Shown: positions 18,682-27,244, numbered from the stretch's first letter. The stretch: 64,000 bases of DNA from Mucilaginibacter limnophilus (GCF_004005815.1 NZ_SACK01000006.1:223195-287194); one strand, 5' to 3'. Numbers and translations: made by a program. Notes: generated from the letters alone by a model not told the origin.

Positions 18682-19147
18682 ACCTTTAATTAGCCCAACT
18701 ATAATGGAATTTGAATTAAAAGGAGATAACGCTTTATTAAAAGTTGAGATACAAGATGTATATGGTTATCCTAATGTAACCAGTCATTTTGGAGGATATG
18801 ATGCCCGATTATCTGTTAAGATCAATATCGATGGATTTCAGGTATTAGGTGACATATATTCATCAACAGGTGAAATATATAAATTATATCAACAATTATT
18901 TGCTTGCAATATATCTTTAAAAGGAAGCGTCCATTTTGAAAATTATGAGCACAATTTAGAATTTAATGCGGTTTATGGCATTAATGGAAAAGTTAAGGTC
19001 AATGGAGAGTTTGAAAAACATGATGAGTTTAGGAATGTTTTGCAATTTGAATTTGAGACCGATCAGTCATACATCTCTTCAACATTATTGCAACTGAAAA
19101 GAATTGTTGAGAAGTATGGGGATAATAAAGGTGTAATAAAAGAATGA
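18662..19147 (+). CDS. WapI-like immunity family protein (tentative)
   Basis: 161 residues from the ATG at 18662, which overlaps the end of the lipoprotein gene by 20 bases; an ATG at 18704 (MEFELKGDNALLKVEI) is an alternative and fits family starts better. The pattern FELKGDNALLKVEI, YDARLSVKINIDGF, LYQQLFACN...LKGSVHFENYEHNLEFNAVYGINGKVKVNGEFE and a final helix LLQLKRIVEKYG resembles the WapI family of contact-dependent toxin immunity proteins. No toxin gene is in the window, so it would be an orphan immunity gene. AT-rich relative to its neighbours. Confidence 0.5.
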   Translation: MYWEKIKPLISPTIMEFELKGDNALLKVEIQDVYGYPNVTSHFGGYDARLSVKINIDGFQVLGDIYSSTGEIYKLYQQLFACNISLKGSVHFENYEHNLEFNAVYGINGKVKVNGEFEKHDEFRNVLQFEFETDQSYISSTLLQLKRIVEKYGDNKGVIKE

Positions 19148-19225
19148 CTATAATTACATCTGCCCCAAATATGCAAACGCGCTAAATCGCTTATCACCCG
19201 CACCAACAGTTCAATTAAAATTCAA

Positions 19226-19260
19226 ATACGCCCTCCAAATCGCAGTAGCAAGAGGCGTAT
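19226..19260. other. Imperfect hairpin after the WapI-like gene
   Basis: ATACGCC (19226-19232) is complementary to GGCGTAT (19254-19260), with TC/GA extending the stem inward after a bulge. No T-run follows, so it is a poor terminator. The rest of 19148-19330 shows nothing I recognise. Confidence 0.4.
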
Positions 19261-19330
19261 AGGTTTAATATTGTGTTGGCTATAATATACGTCGGCTGTA
19301 GTGTTTAAATATCATCCCGATAATTAATTG

Positions 19331-19418
19331 TATCTTTGCACAAATAATAATTATCCGCCAGCTTACAATACCGGCTAAAGTCGGGGTACTACTTCGAAGT
19401 AAGCAATAAACACATTAG
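19331..19418 (+). promoter_or_regulatory. Helicase promoter and 80-base leader
   Basis: TATCTTTG at 19331-19338 is a good minus-7 box. The leader to the ATG at 19419 contains the palindrome ACTTCGAAGT just before the start region. DEAD-box helicase genes often have regulated leaders, but no known motif is visible here. Confidence 0.5.
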
Positions 19419-20741
19419 ATGTCATTTGAAAATTTAAAACTTATAGAGCCTATTTTAAAGGCACTTAAAACGGAAGGCTATACACAGCCAACACCTATAC
19501 AGGCGCAAGCCATTCCCATTATATTACAGCAGCGCGACCTTTTAGGATGCGCCCAAACAGGCACAGGTAAAACAGCTGCGTTTGCCATACCTACGTTACA
19601 GCTTTTGCATAACGACAGGCAAAACCACAAAGAACAAAAAACCATAAAGGCGCTGGTGCTTACACCAACCCGCGAACTTGCCATACAAATTGACGAAAGC
19701 TTTGCCGCATACGGTAAACATACCGGCTTAAAACACGCGGTTATCTTCGGTGGAGTATCGCAAAACCCGCAGGTTGATAAACTTCGTCGTGGCGTTGACA
19801 TACTGGTTGCAACGCCCGGTCGCTTACTTGATTTGATGCAGCAGCGATTAATTCACCTCGATCATGTTAAAATTTTAATACTGGACGAGGCCGACCGTAT
19901 GCTCGATATGGGTTTTGTTAACGATGTTAAAAAGATTATCGCAAAAGTTCCGCAGAAAAGGCAAACATTGTTCTTTTCGGCCACCATGCCAAAAGAGATA
20001 CAACACCTTGCCGACAGCATTTTATACAAGCCTGAAAGGGTAGAAGTAACCCCAGTGTCGTCAACAGCTGATACCATACAGCAGGAAATATTCTTTGTTG
20101 CTAAGGGCGATAAAAAGCAATTGCTTAACCATATTTTAAAAGATAAGGACATTGCCACTGTACTTGTATTTACCCGCACCAAACACGGTGCCGATAAGGT
20201 AGTAAAGGACCTTAATCGTGCGGGGATTACCGCCGAAGCCATTCACGGCAATAAATCGCAAAATGCAAGACAGCGTGCGTTAACCAATTTCAAAGCACGT
20301 ACAACACGTGTGCTGGTAGCAACCGATATTGCCGCCCGTGGTATTGATATTGACGAGCTAACGCACGTAATAAACTACGAACTGCCAAACGTTCCGGAAA
20401 CCTACGTACACCGTATAGGCCGTACAGGCAGGGCAGGGGCAAGTGGTATAGCCATGTCGTTTTGCGATGAAGAAGAAAAAGAGTTTCTGAAAGATATCCA
20501 TAAGTTGATAGGCAAAACCATACCGGTAAACGAAGCACACCCCTATCCATTACCGCAATTAACCTCTCAGCAAAAAATACTTAATAACTTAAAGAAAGAT
20601 CCGCAGGTAAGAAATTTCAAGTCTTCATCAGAACGCCGTAATGAGAATAAACGTCGTGACAACCGAAATAGGGGAAAGAAGCATGGAAAAGGTGGCCCAA
20701 GCGGTATGAGTGGGAGCAAACCCGGCGCAAAGCGAGGGTGA
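19419..20741 (+). CDS. rhlE: DEAD-box ATP-dependent RNA helicase, RhlE type
   Basis: Unwinds structured RNA in ribosome assembly or decay. The Q-motif [31 protein letters not shown] begins the protein. Motif I is [12 protein letters not shown] (about 44-55), Ia [54 protein letters not shown] and [12 protein letters not shown]. The C-terminal 60 residues are basic and rich in Arg, Lys and Gly ([20 protein letters not shown]), an RNA-binding tail as in RhlE. 440 residues. Followed by a 90-base palindromic repeat element. Confidence 0.92.
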   Translation: MSFENLKLIEPILKALKTEGYTQPTPIQAQAIPIILQQRDLLGCAQTGTGKTAAFAIPTLQLLHNDRQNHKEQKTIKALVLTPTRELAIQIDESFAAYGKHTGLKHAVIFGGVSQNPQVDKLRRGVDILVATPGRLLDLMQQRLIHLDHVKILILDEADRMLDMGFVNDVKKIIAKVPQKRQTLFFSATMPKEIQHLADSILYKPERVEVTPVSSTADTIQQEIFFVAKGDKKQLLNHILKDKDIATVLVFTRTKHGADKVVKDLNRAGITAEAIHGNKSQNARQRALTNFKARTTRVLVATDIAARGIDIDELTHVINYELPNVPETYVHRIGRTGRAGASGIAMSFCDEEEKEFLKDIHKLIGKTIPVNEAHPYPLPQLTSQQKILNNLKKDPQVRNFKSSSERRNENKRRDNRNRGKKHGKGGPSGMSGSKPGAKRG

Positions 20742-20750
20742 TAATATAAT

Positions 20751-20840
20751 GTCATTTCGACGAGGAACGAGGAGAAATCTTCTGTAACATGCAATTTATT
20801 TTTTCAATCGCAGAAGATTTCTCCCTACGGTCGAAATGAC
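20751..20840. repeat. Palindromic repeat element (REP-like), copy 1
   Basis: Ends GTCATTTCGAC (20751-20761) and GTCGAAATGAC (20830-20840) are exact inverse complements; an inner arm GAGAAATCTTCTG pairs with CAGAAGATTTCTC. The whole 90-base element can fold into a long hairpin with one internal loop. It starts about 10 bases after the helicase stop. A second copy is at 21938-22032 and a degraded half at 52703-52731. Confidence 0.85.
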
Positions 20841-20924
20841 ATCTTTGAAAATTATTTTATCTTCTTTCATGTTGATAAGTTAATAACCATATTTGCAGCC
20901 CTCAAAACTTTTAAATAGCTTTAA

Positions 20925-21251
20925 ATGAAATTTAAAAAGCCTGCTGATATGAAGCGCCTTATTGCCCTGTTCAGTAATAAATTCTTTTTGGTTACAGCTG
21001 CATTTGTGGTGTGGATGATCTTTTTTGATAAAAACGACCTGCTGTCGAGGTACGAATATCACCAGCAACTGCAAAAGCTAAAACACGAGCGGGATTTTTA
21101 CCAGGCCGAAACCGACAAGGTGACCAAAGATCTTGACGAACTTTCATCTGACCCTAAACAATTAGAAAAATTTGCCCGTGAAAAATACCTCATGAAGAAA
21201 GATAATGAGGATGTTTACATGGTGGTGAAAGAAAAGCCAAAAGACGAGTAG
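20925..21251 (+). CDS. FtsB/DivIC-like septum formation initiator
   Basis: Bitopic divisome protein. Positively charged N-terminus, one membrane helix (about residues 17-34, NKFFLVTAAFVVWMIFF), then a coiled coil (YEYHQQLQKLKHERDFYQAETDKVTKDLDEL) and the conserved short motif PKQLEKFAREKYLMKKDNEDVYMVV shared by FtsB/DivIC proteins. 108 residues; an in-frame ATG 24 bases downstream (MKRLIALF) may be the actual start. The immediate gap upstream contains the near-consensus box CATATTTG around 20888. Confidence 0.85.
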   Translation: MKFKKPADMKRLIALFSNKFFLVTAAFVVWMIFFDKNDLLSRYEYHQQLQKLKHERDFYQAETDKVTKDLDELSSDPKQLEKFAREKYLMKKDNEDVYMVVKEKPKDE

Positions 21252-21257
21252 TAGCGA

Positions 21258-21923
21258 TTAATTTTTCACTTTCCTGTTTTCCAGTTCCCTTAATGCGTCG
21301 GCAGCTATCCATTTGGCGGCCTTGTGTGGTTGTTGCGCTATGCGCCGGGCTGTTTCAATTGCAATTTGCTGTAGCGTTGAATTGCGCTTGCCTATTTGCC
21401 GTAATGCCCAGTTAACGGCTTTCTTTACAAAGTTACGTTCGTCATAAGCCTCGCGCTCTATCACATCAAGAAAAGGTAGGAAAAGCATATTGTCAGCCTT
21501 TTTATTATGAACTGCGGCACAGGCCATCAGCACAAAAGAAGTTCGTTTTATAAATTCTTCAGGATGTGTGCTGTATTCAATTATTTTATCAGCTGCGTAG
21601 GAAGTATGCTGAAAAAGATTGCTGCATGTTTGGTCGCATAAATCCCACGAGTAGATGTCCTTCGTCCAACTGTCAAATTGTTCTTCAGTAACCTGCTTCG
21701 GGTCATCAATCATTGAAGCCAGCAGGCGTGCTTCATGTATTCCGGTTTTCCAAAGTGCAAGCGCAAGTTCATGGTTCTTTTTATGAAGTTTTGCAAGAGT
21801 TCGCAGTTGAGGAATATTCACTCCTATAGCTCTTGAAGCATCGATGCCAAAACGCGCCATACCTTCCTTATGCGTAGGGTTAGATAGTTGTTTTAACTGA
21901 TCAATTACTTCGGTGAGTTGCAT
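21258..21923 (-). CDS. DNA alkylation repair protein, AlkD family
   Basis: HEAT-like repeat DNA glycosylase superfamily that removes bulky or cationic alkyl-purines. The series of helical repeats is evident: YAADKIIEYSTHPEEFIKRTSFVLMACAAVHNK, FLDVIEREAYDERNFVKKAVNWALRQIGKRN. The conserved WTKDIYSWDLCDQTCSNLF supplies the Trp and Asp region of AlkD proteins. 221 residues is typical. Convergent with the FtsB-like gene (6 bases between stops). REP-like copy 2 lies directly upstream of its ATG. Confidence 0.87.
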   Translation of the reverse strand: MQLTEVIDQLKQLSNPTHKEGMARFGIDASRAIGVNIPQLRTLAKLHKKNHELALALWKTGIHEARLLASMIDDPKQVTEEQFDSWTKDIYSWDLCDQTCSNLFQHTSYAADKIIEYSTHPEEFIKRTSFVLMACAAVHNKKADNMLFLPFLDVIEREAYDERNFVKKAVNWALRQIGKRNSTLQQIAIETARRIAQQPHKAAKWIAADALRELENRKVKN

Positions 21924-21937
21924 ATCCTAAACAACTA

Positions 21938-22032
21938 ACTGTCATTTCGACGAGGTACGAGGAGAAATCTTTTTCGACATGCTTTCAGAGTGTCGCTTTT
22001 AGAAGATTTCTCCCTTCAGTCGAAATGACAGT
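21938..22032. repeat. Palindromic repeat element (REP-like), copy 2
   Basis: Outer arms ACTGTCATTTCGAC (21938-21951) and GTCGAAATGACAGT (22019-22032) are exact inverse complements; inner AGAAATCT pairs with AGATTTCT, and CGACA with TGTCG near the tip. Nearly identical to copy 1 at 20751-20840 in the outer 35 bases of each side; the centre differs. Confidence 0.88.
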
Positions 22033-22045
22033 AAAAAATAATAAA

Positions 22046-22789
22046 TTATATCCCTAACACCTGCTTCAGCTTCACATACCCGGTTTTACTTACCGGAATT
22101 TTAGCACCTGACTTTAATATGGCAAGGTGTGAATCCTTCTCATAGGGATCAATACGGGTGATCTCGCTTATTGCAAGCATATACGAACGATGCACACGTA
22201 CGAACTGCTTCGGATCGAGCGTTTGCTCAAAGTAGCTCATGGTTTTATTTTTCAGAAAAGCGCCCTCGGGGGTTACAACGCTTACGTAATCATCATCAGC
22301 CTGCAGGTATTCAACATCCCGTACCGGGATAATTTTAACCTTTGTGCCGGTTTTTACTACTATACGCTCGTTTTGCGTGGCTGATTGTACATCTTCTAAC
22401 AGCTTCTCAGTCTTTACCGCCGGTTTGGTTTCAGCAGATAGGGCTAAAAATTTTTCTACAGCCTTGTTAAAACGGTCTTTACTGAAAGGCTTAAGCAAGT
22501 AATCAATAGCATGCGCTTCAAAAGCTTTTATGGCATATTCATCAAACGCGGTAGTGAAAATCACTGATGGCGGCTGGTCGACCAGTTCAAGCATTTCAAA
22601 GCCGGTAATTTTAGGCATTTGCACATCCAGAAATATCAGGTCGGGTTTGTGTTGTTGTATAGCTTTTAGTCCTTCAAAGCCGTCGCCGCATTCTTGTATC
22701 AGTTCTATCTGATCTTTGAAATCAAGCAAATATTCCATTACAACCATGCGGGCCAAAGGCTCGTCATCAATTATCAGTGCGCGTTTCAT
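22046..22789 (-). CDS. LytTR-family response regulator
   Basis: Two-component DNA-binding regulator. Receiver domain 1-120: acidic pair Asp8-Asp9 in IIDDEP, phosphoacceptor Asp55 in LIFLDVQMP, and the conserved Lys in YLLKPFSKDRF. LytTR DNA-binding domain from about 145: KTGTKVKIIPVRDVEYLQADDDYVSVVTPEGAFL, then FVRVHRSYMLAISEITRI. 247 residues. Its start overlaps the kinase stop by 4 bases (ATGA), so the pair is translationally coupled. Last gene of a four-gene operon beginning with the LiaF-like gene. Confidence 0.93.
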   Translation of the reverse strand: MKRALIIDDEPLARMVVMEYLLDFKDQIELIQECGDGFEGLKAIQQHKPDLIFLDVQMPKITGFEMLELVDQPPSVIFTTAFDEYAIKAFEAHAIDYLLKPFSKDRFNKAVEKFLALSAETKPAVKTEKLLEDVQSATQNERIVVKTGTKVKIIPVRDVEYLQADDDYVSVVTPEGAFLKNKTMSYFEQTLDPKQFVRVHRSYMLAISEITRIDPYEKDSHLAILKSGAKIPVSKTGYVKLKQVLGI

Positions 22790-23820
22790 ACCTGGGGTAC
22801 TTTAATTATGGTTGTAAATATATTATCATTTGCATGAGTTTCCATCAAATCGTTACGTGCAAATAATAAATACAACCTGCGCTGTACCCCGCGAAGGCCA
22901 AATCCGGTGCCTTGTTTAGGGCGTGATGTTTCCGGATCGTAAGGGTTTTGTACCATTAGTACAAGATATCCATTGTCAATTTCACCGCGGATGCTGATGG
23001 TTACTTCGCCCGTAGTATCATACAAGCCAAACTTTATGGCGTTCTCAACTATGGGCTGCAGCAGCATGGCCGGCATAATAGCGGTACCACAGTTTTTGTC
23101 GCAACTGATCTCGGTTTGCAGGCGGTGGCCAAAACGTACCTTTTCTATCTCGAGATAAAGATTCAAGTGCTCAAGTTCTTCGCTTAAAGTTATCCGTTGC
23201 TGATCGTCCTTGCGCAAAGTGCCGCGAAGAAAATCAGACAGCTGGTGTATCATTTTTCGCGCCTGGTCAGGCTTGAAGCCAATCAGGGCATTTATCGAAT
23301 TTAAACTATTAAACAGGAAATGGGGTTGTAGTTGCTGGCGCAGATTGTAAAGCTCGGCATCACGGGCGAGGCTTTCAGCCTCATTACGGCGCTGCTCGGT
23401 TTCTTTCTGATCGAGTTGAGAGAAATATATTGCGCTAAGCATGGCCATCCAGCCTATAGCTAAAAAGCTGGTGAAAAATCTGATAACAAGTGATTGCTGC
23501 AGAAAATTGACATATACCTGCCCCGGTTTAAGCAGCGGAAGCAAATAACGGCAGCCGGCGGTACATATAACGGCTAAAGCAACACACCATATAAACAGGT
23601 TGATGTAGCTGCCTTTGCCCGGCTGGTAATAACGCAGGTTATTGTTAATAAGCCAGCATGCGCCGGTTAACAATACCGAGCTTGCAACACCATCAATGGT
23701 GGACATATACCAATCAAAGCCGAAGCTGTGCACAACATAGGTTTGCAGCGCGGCCCATGCCACGCCGCAAACCGCGAACGCAAGGTATAATCGTGATAAT
23801 GCTGCTTTTGGAATAGCCAA
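22786..23820 (-). CDS. LytS/YehU-type sensor histidine kinase
   Basis: Membrane histidine kinase with four predicted membrane helices in the first 135 residues and no extracytoplasmic sensor domain of note, then a short linker coiled coil and a His_kinase domain with phospho-acceptor His167 in LRQQLQPHFLFNSLNSINAL. The ATPase part has LQPIVENAIKFGLY (N-box) and GTGFGLRGVQRRLYLLF (G-box). Such minimal-loop kinases often sense through a membrane partner; here the LiaF-like protein encoded upstream is the obvious candidate (inference). Confidence 0.92.
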   Translation of the reverse strand: MAIPKAALSRLYLAFAVCGVAWAALQTYVVHSFGFDWYMSTIDGVASSVLLTGACWLINNNLRYYQPGKGSYINLFIWCVALAVICTAGCRYLLPLLKPGQVYVNFLQQSLVIRFFTSFLAIGWMAMLSAIYFSQLDQKETEQRRNEAESLARDAELYNLRQQLQPHFLFNSLNSINALIGFKPDQARKMIHQLSDFLRGTLRKDDQQRITLSEELEHLNLYLEIEKVRFGHRLQTEISCDKNCGTAIMPAMLLQPIVENAIKFGLYDTTGEVTISIRGEIDNGYLVLMVQNPYDPETSRPKQGTGFGLRGVQRRLYLLFARNDLMETHANDNIFTTIIKVPQV

Positions 23821-23824
23821 AGCT

Positions 23825-24160
23825 TTAGTTTTTAATGGTTAACAGTGCTGAACGGTGGTGTGCCCATGCAATATACAGATCGGCATCAGGCGCTTCATGT
23901 ATCTGGTAATGCAGTTCCGTACCATCGGTAAGGCTGTTTATAGGGTTGATCTCGGTAACATCAACAAACTGCCATTTTACCATTTGTTTTTGGGCATTGC
24001 TAAAGCTGTCCTGTAGCTCGGCGCCTATACGGTTAGCTTTTTCAAATGCTGTTTGCTCGGTATCGGCATTTATAAGCCTTAATTGCTCGTCAAACTGGGC
24101 AGGATGATTGCCATCGCCGCTTATTATCCTGAATATAAGTTTTGTTACGTACCAGTTCAT
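23825..24160 (-). CDS. DUF4288 domain protein
   Basis: 111 residues from the ATG at 24160 (MNWYVTKLIFRIISGDGNHPAQFDEQLRLINADTEQTAFEKANRIG), a sequence characteristic of DUF4288; a longer reading to 24241 overlaps the upstream gene and is rejected. Small soluble alpha/beta protein of unknown role. It sits between the LiaF-like gene and the kinase (4-base gap to the kinase), so probably acts in the same signalling unit. Confidence 0.82.
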   Translation of the reverse strand: MNWYVTKLIFRIISGDGNHPAQFDEQLRLINADTEQTAFEKANRIGAELQDSFSNAQKQMVKWQFVDVTEINPINSLTDGTELHYQIHEAPDADLYIAWAHHRSALLTIKN

Positions 24161-24200
24161 TGTAGTTGAATTAATAGTTGTTGTTATTTTATGATGGATT

Positions 24201-25037
24201 TCAATAGCTGCGTATGTCAATACCGGCAAAAATGGATACACCTTTTATAACCAGTACTTTCTCGTTGTTTATGGTAGTGGTGTGCCTCATGCGTTTATCG
24301 TCAACCCCGGCAAATATTGATGATACATCAGAGATAACATGCCAGTGCGGCGGGATAATCAGCTTGGTACCCCCAAACACCTGTGTTATTTCCAGTATTA
24401 CTTGTCCTTGTATATCGGCTTTTGTAAAGTCGATCTCGCTTCCACCGAAGATGTTCACTATTTCACCGCCTTTAAAACTTTTTGATACGATAATACGGTC
24501 GACACCGCCGAAAATGGCCACAGCGTCCAGGTAATCATCATTATAAGGATGGCGTGTGCTGCTTTGTGCTGGTTCATTTATTATAACAGGCTCATCTTCG
24601 TTTTTAACAGTATAGTCAACCACGGGGGCTTGTACAGGAGCGGTAAAATCTACCGGTTGCTTTTTTGATCCCTGTTCGAACTTACGCCATTTTTCCTGAT
24701 CATATTTATTATTTCGGCGCAGTATCATCCACATACCGAAGGCGATAAATACGCCCGGCCAAATCAGTTTGTTGGCGTCATGACCGACAGCTTCCTGAAT
24801 TAGAAATGCCACACCAAGCAGCACCAGGACAAACCATGCCGATTTTTGAAAATTACTTTTAGCGCCTATATATATGCCCGGGATGATCAGCCACATTGGC
24901 CAGCTGAACAGCCAACCCGGAAAAAAGAAGAGATCGAGCTGGCGCAGCAGCAAAACACCGCCAACTACCAGTAAAATACCCCCGGCAATCACTTTACCAT
25001 TCTGAGGGTCTTTTTTATAATTTATATTGTTGTTCAT
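24201..25037 (-). CDS. LiaF-like membrane protein (cell-envelope stress sensor family)
   Basis: 278 residues. Four membrane helices in the first 110 residues (VIAGGILLVVGGVLLL; WPMWLIIPGIYIGA; WFVLVLLGVAFLIQ; WPGVFIAFGMWMIL), a polar linker, then a C-terminal LiaF-type repeat domain with FGGVDRIIVSKSFKGGEIVNIFGGSEIDF, VFGGTKLIIPPHW and SIFAGVDDKR. ATG 25037 is chosen because a TAGTTTTG minus-7 box at 25065-25072 would place transcription start downstream of the other in-frame ATG at 25064. In Firmicutes LiaF inhibits kinase LiaS; the adjacent LytS-type kinase here suggests an analogous arrangement. Confidence 0.85.
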   Translation of the reverse strand: MNNNINYKKDPQNGKVIAGGILLVVGGVLLLRQLDLFFFPGWLFSWPMWLIIPGIYIGAKSNFQKSAWFVLVLLGVAFLIQEAVGHDANKLIWPGVFIAFGMWMILRRNNKYDQEKWRKFEQGSKKQPVDFTAPVQAPVVDYTVKNEDEPVIINEPAQSSTRHPYNDDYLDAVAIFGGVDRIIVSKSFKGGEIVNIFGGSEIDFTKADIQGQVILEITQVFGGTKLIIPPHWHVISDVSSIFAGVDDKRMRHTTTINNEKVLVIKGVSIFAGIDIRSY

Positions 25038-25064
25038 GTTATATTCTTCTGAAGTATGATGCAT

Positions 25065-25072
25065 CAAAACTA
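25065..25072 (-). promoter_or_regulatory. Minus-7 box for the LiaF-like operon
   Basis: TAGTTTTG on the minus strand, 27 bases before the ATG at 25037; it decides the start-codon choice for that gene. Confidence 0.55.
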
Positions 25073-25206
25073 ATATAACATTTGAGGTACGCCAACATAA
25101 AACTGGCGGCAGGTTGAAAGTACTCGGTAAGCGGGTGTTTTTTAGCGGTGAAAACTCCGGGAGATAACAACCTGTATAATTTACTTTTTAAATGAAGATC
25201 TGTAAA

Positions 25207-25237
25207 AACAAAAAAGCCCCGGAGAAATCTCCGGAGC
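25207..25237 (-). terminator. Rho-independent terminator after the outer-membrane barrel gene
   Basis: On the minus strand GCTCCGGAG pairs with CTCCGGGGC (one G-T pair) around a short loop, followed by six Ts. It lies 27 bases past the 25264 stop. Confidence 0.8.
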
Positions 25238-25263
25238 CAACTTAAAGGATGAATAGTTTTTAG

Positions 25264-25791
25264 TTAGAATTTATAAGCTATACGCAAACCAAGCTGGCTT
25301 ATTGTACCGTCGTTTGACCAGGCTTCGTAACGTAAGCCGGTTTCTAAACCGTTACCAAAAGAATAGCCTACACCGGGCGCATAAGTGAATGCAGTACCAC
25401 CACCTTCTTCAGTTGAAAAAGTTGCACCTAATTGTGCTTCACCAAAAAAGCCTTCGTTAAAACTGCCGTTGAAATAATATTTTGCGCCTGCTTTAACGGG
25501 TATGAAACCAATACCAGACTTGCTTTCACCTGACTCTTCTAAAGCGTCTTTAACTTCACCTTTATACATTAGGTTAGTGTAACCTGCTGATAATGATACC
25601 GAAAATTGTTCGGCAACCGGAAGTTCGTATTTTAAAGATCCGCCGATAGCGAAGTTGAAAGCATCACCGGCATCACCTAAAGGTAAGCCTGCTTCAACCC
25701 CAACGCTAAATTTTCCCGGTTCTGAAGTTTGGGCCAGTGCACCATACGCGGTGCCACTTAATACTACTAATGCTAATAGAAATTTTTTCAT
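25264..25791 (-). CDS. Small outer-membrane beta-barrel protein
   Basis: 175 residues from the ATG at 25791 (MKKFLLALVVLSGTAYGALAQ, signal peptide cleaved after ALA-Q); a longer reading to 25833 adds a non-signal N-terminus and is rejected. The mature protein is beta-strand rich with repeated Gly/aromatic alternation and ends ...GLRIAYKF, a C-terminal Phe typical of BAM substrates. It is a paralogue of the next gene (26026-26535): both share FSVG(V/L)E.G.P near the N-terminus, AGYT.(L/F).YK, GAK.Y and LRYE.WSN...Q.G.R.AY. Function unknown. Confidence 0.82.
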   Translation of the reverse strand: MKKFLLALVVLSGTAYGALAQTSEPGKFSVGVEAGLPLGDAGDAFNFAIGGSLKYELPVAEQFSVSLSAGYTNLMYKGEVKDALEESGESKSGIGFIPVKAGAKYYFNGSFNEGFFGEAQLGATFSTEEGGGTAFTYAPGVGYSFGNGLETGLRYEAWSNDGTISQLGLRIAYKF

Positions 25792-26025
25792 GATAAATTG
25801 TAAATAATTAATAAGTTGATTTTTCGGACGCAACTATGCATAGCTATCCAGTCTGCAATTAATTGTTAATTAATTATTAGTCAGTATGTTATGACATAGT
25901 GTACTTCCAACAATATAGACGTAGCATAGCAGGGTAAACGCTACAATGTCAATTCATTTAAATTGAAAGTTTCAGTTAACTTCCTGTAAACGTGTTGGAT
26001 ATATTTGAAAAATATTTCAGGGGTG

Positions 26026-26535
26026 TTACCAGCCAAACCTGTACGCAACCCGTATGCCGGTTTGTTTCAGGTTATTCGACCAGCGTTCGTAACGCAAACT
26101 AAAATCAATACTTTGGTTATCGCTTTTTAAGGGGATAAGAAATCCCGGGCCGATGCTGAACGCCGACAAGGTTTTTTTGGCGTAATTGGTTTCTAACACA
26201 GCGCCGCCCTCTGCCTCGGCATAAACACCCCGGCTAAGGTAAACCTTTGCGCCGCCCTTTAGAGGGACATAGCCTGCTGCATCCGGAAATCGGTCGCCTC
26301 CGCCTATTAACGCGCTTTTATAATAAAAACTGGTATATCCGGCGGTAATGGTTAAACTTACGGGAGAAGCGATAGGTACTTCGGCCTTGCCCGAACCACC
26401 AAATCCAATATTATAAATACTTTGTGAAGGTATACCAAGCTCAAGCCCCACACTGAAAGCTTTATTTAATGATACGCTTTGCGCCTGAACCTTTAATGCC
26501 GCAAATACAAGCAGTACAAGTAATATTTTTTTCAT
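26026..26535 (-). CDS. Small outer-membrane beta-barrel protein, paralogue of 25264-25791
   Basis: 169 residues with a signal peptide (MKKILLVLLVFAALKVQAQ). Beta-rich mature region with FSVGLELGIPS, TAGYTSFYYK, GGAKVYLSRGVYAEAEGGA and LRYERWSNNLKQTGIRVAYRFGW. It begins 1 base after the gldA stop on the same strand, so it is probably co-transcribed with gldA. 234 bases separate it from its paralogue downstream; that gap shows nothing I recognise. Confidence 0.82.
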   Translation of the reverse strand: MKKILLVLLVFAALKVQAQSVSLNKAFSVGLELGIPSQSIYNIGFGGSGKAEVPIASPVSLTITAGYTSFYYKSALIGGGDRFPDAAGYVPLKGGAKVYLSRGVYAEAEGGAVLETNYAKKTLSAFSIGPGFLIPLKSDNQSIDFSLRYERWSNNLKQTGIRVAYRFGW

Positions 26536-26536
26536 G

Positions 26537-27244
26537 CTATCTATTGGTCAAACTGATAAAAATGTTCTCAAGCGAACTACTGTTGTTTTTTTCGCGCAAT
26601 CCTGTTAGCGTTTCGTCGGCTACAATTTTGCCTTTATTGATGATGATCACATTATCACACACGGCTTCCACTTCCTGCATAATGTGAGTGCTTAATACAA
26701 TTGTTTTGCTTTTGCCAAGTTCGGTAATCAATTGGCGAATACCTATCAGTTGATTTGGGTCGAGGCCCGAGGTGGGTTCGTCCAATATCAACACATCAGG
26801 GTTGTGGAGTATGGCCTGCGCCAGTCCGACACGTTGTTTGTAACCTTTCGAAAGTTGGCCAATTTTTTTATGCTGCTCGGGGCCAAGGCCGGTTTGTTCA
26901 ATTACTTCGGCAATACGTTTTTCTGGTTGATGCAATTTGTGTATTCCTGCCACAAAGCCAAGCGACTCTTTTACATACATATCCTGGTAAAGTGAATTGC
27001 TTTCGGGCAGATAGCCTATATGGCGGCGCACATCAAGCGGCTGCTTTACTACATCAAACCCGCAAACCGTGGCCGTACCCGATGTTTGGGGAATAAAGCA
27101 GGTAAGTATCTTCATGGTTGTCGACTTACCCGCGCCGTTCGGCCCTAAAAAGCCCAATACTCCGGGTTTAGCGGTAAATGAAATTTCATCAACTGCCTTT
27201 TGTGTGCCGTAAACTTTGGTAAGGGTAGAAACTGAGATACTCAT
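26537..27244 (-). CDS. gldA: GldA-type ABC transporter ATP-binding protein
   Basis: 235 residues. Walker A FLGPNGAGKSTTMK lies near residue 33, the signature LSKGYKQRVGLAQA (the G-Y-K-Q-R form usual for GldA/CcmA-like ATPases) near 130, Walker B VLILDEPTSGLDPNQ and H-loop LSTHIMQEVEAVCD. The middle part IGYLPESNSLYQDMYVKESLGFVAGIHKL is characteristic of GldA, the ATPase that partners GldF and GldG in gliding flavobacteria. The probable partner gldFG fusion is 16.7 kb away (43951-46347). Whether this organism glides is not shown by the window. Confidence 0.85.
   Translation of the reverse strand: MSISVSTLTKVYGTQKAVDEISFTAKPGVLGFLGPNGAGKSTTMKILTCFIPQTSGTATVCGFDVVKQPLDVRRHIGYLPESNSLYQDMYVKESLGFVAGIHKLHQPEKRIAEVIEQTGLGPEQHKKIGQLSKGYKQRVGLAQAILHNPDVLILDEPTSGLDPNQLIGIRQLITELGKSKTIVLSTHIMQEVEAVCDNVIIINKGKIVADETLTGLREKNNSSSLENIFISLTNR

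Noticed and set aside
25838..26025. Palindromic ATGCAT region between the two barrel genes as an att or origin site
   Set aside because: Only short AT-rich palindromes, with no integrase, tRNA or DnaA-box cluster.
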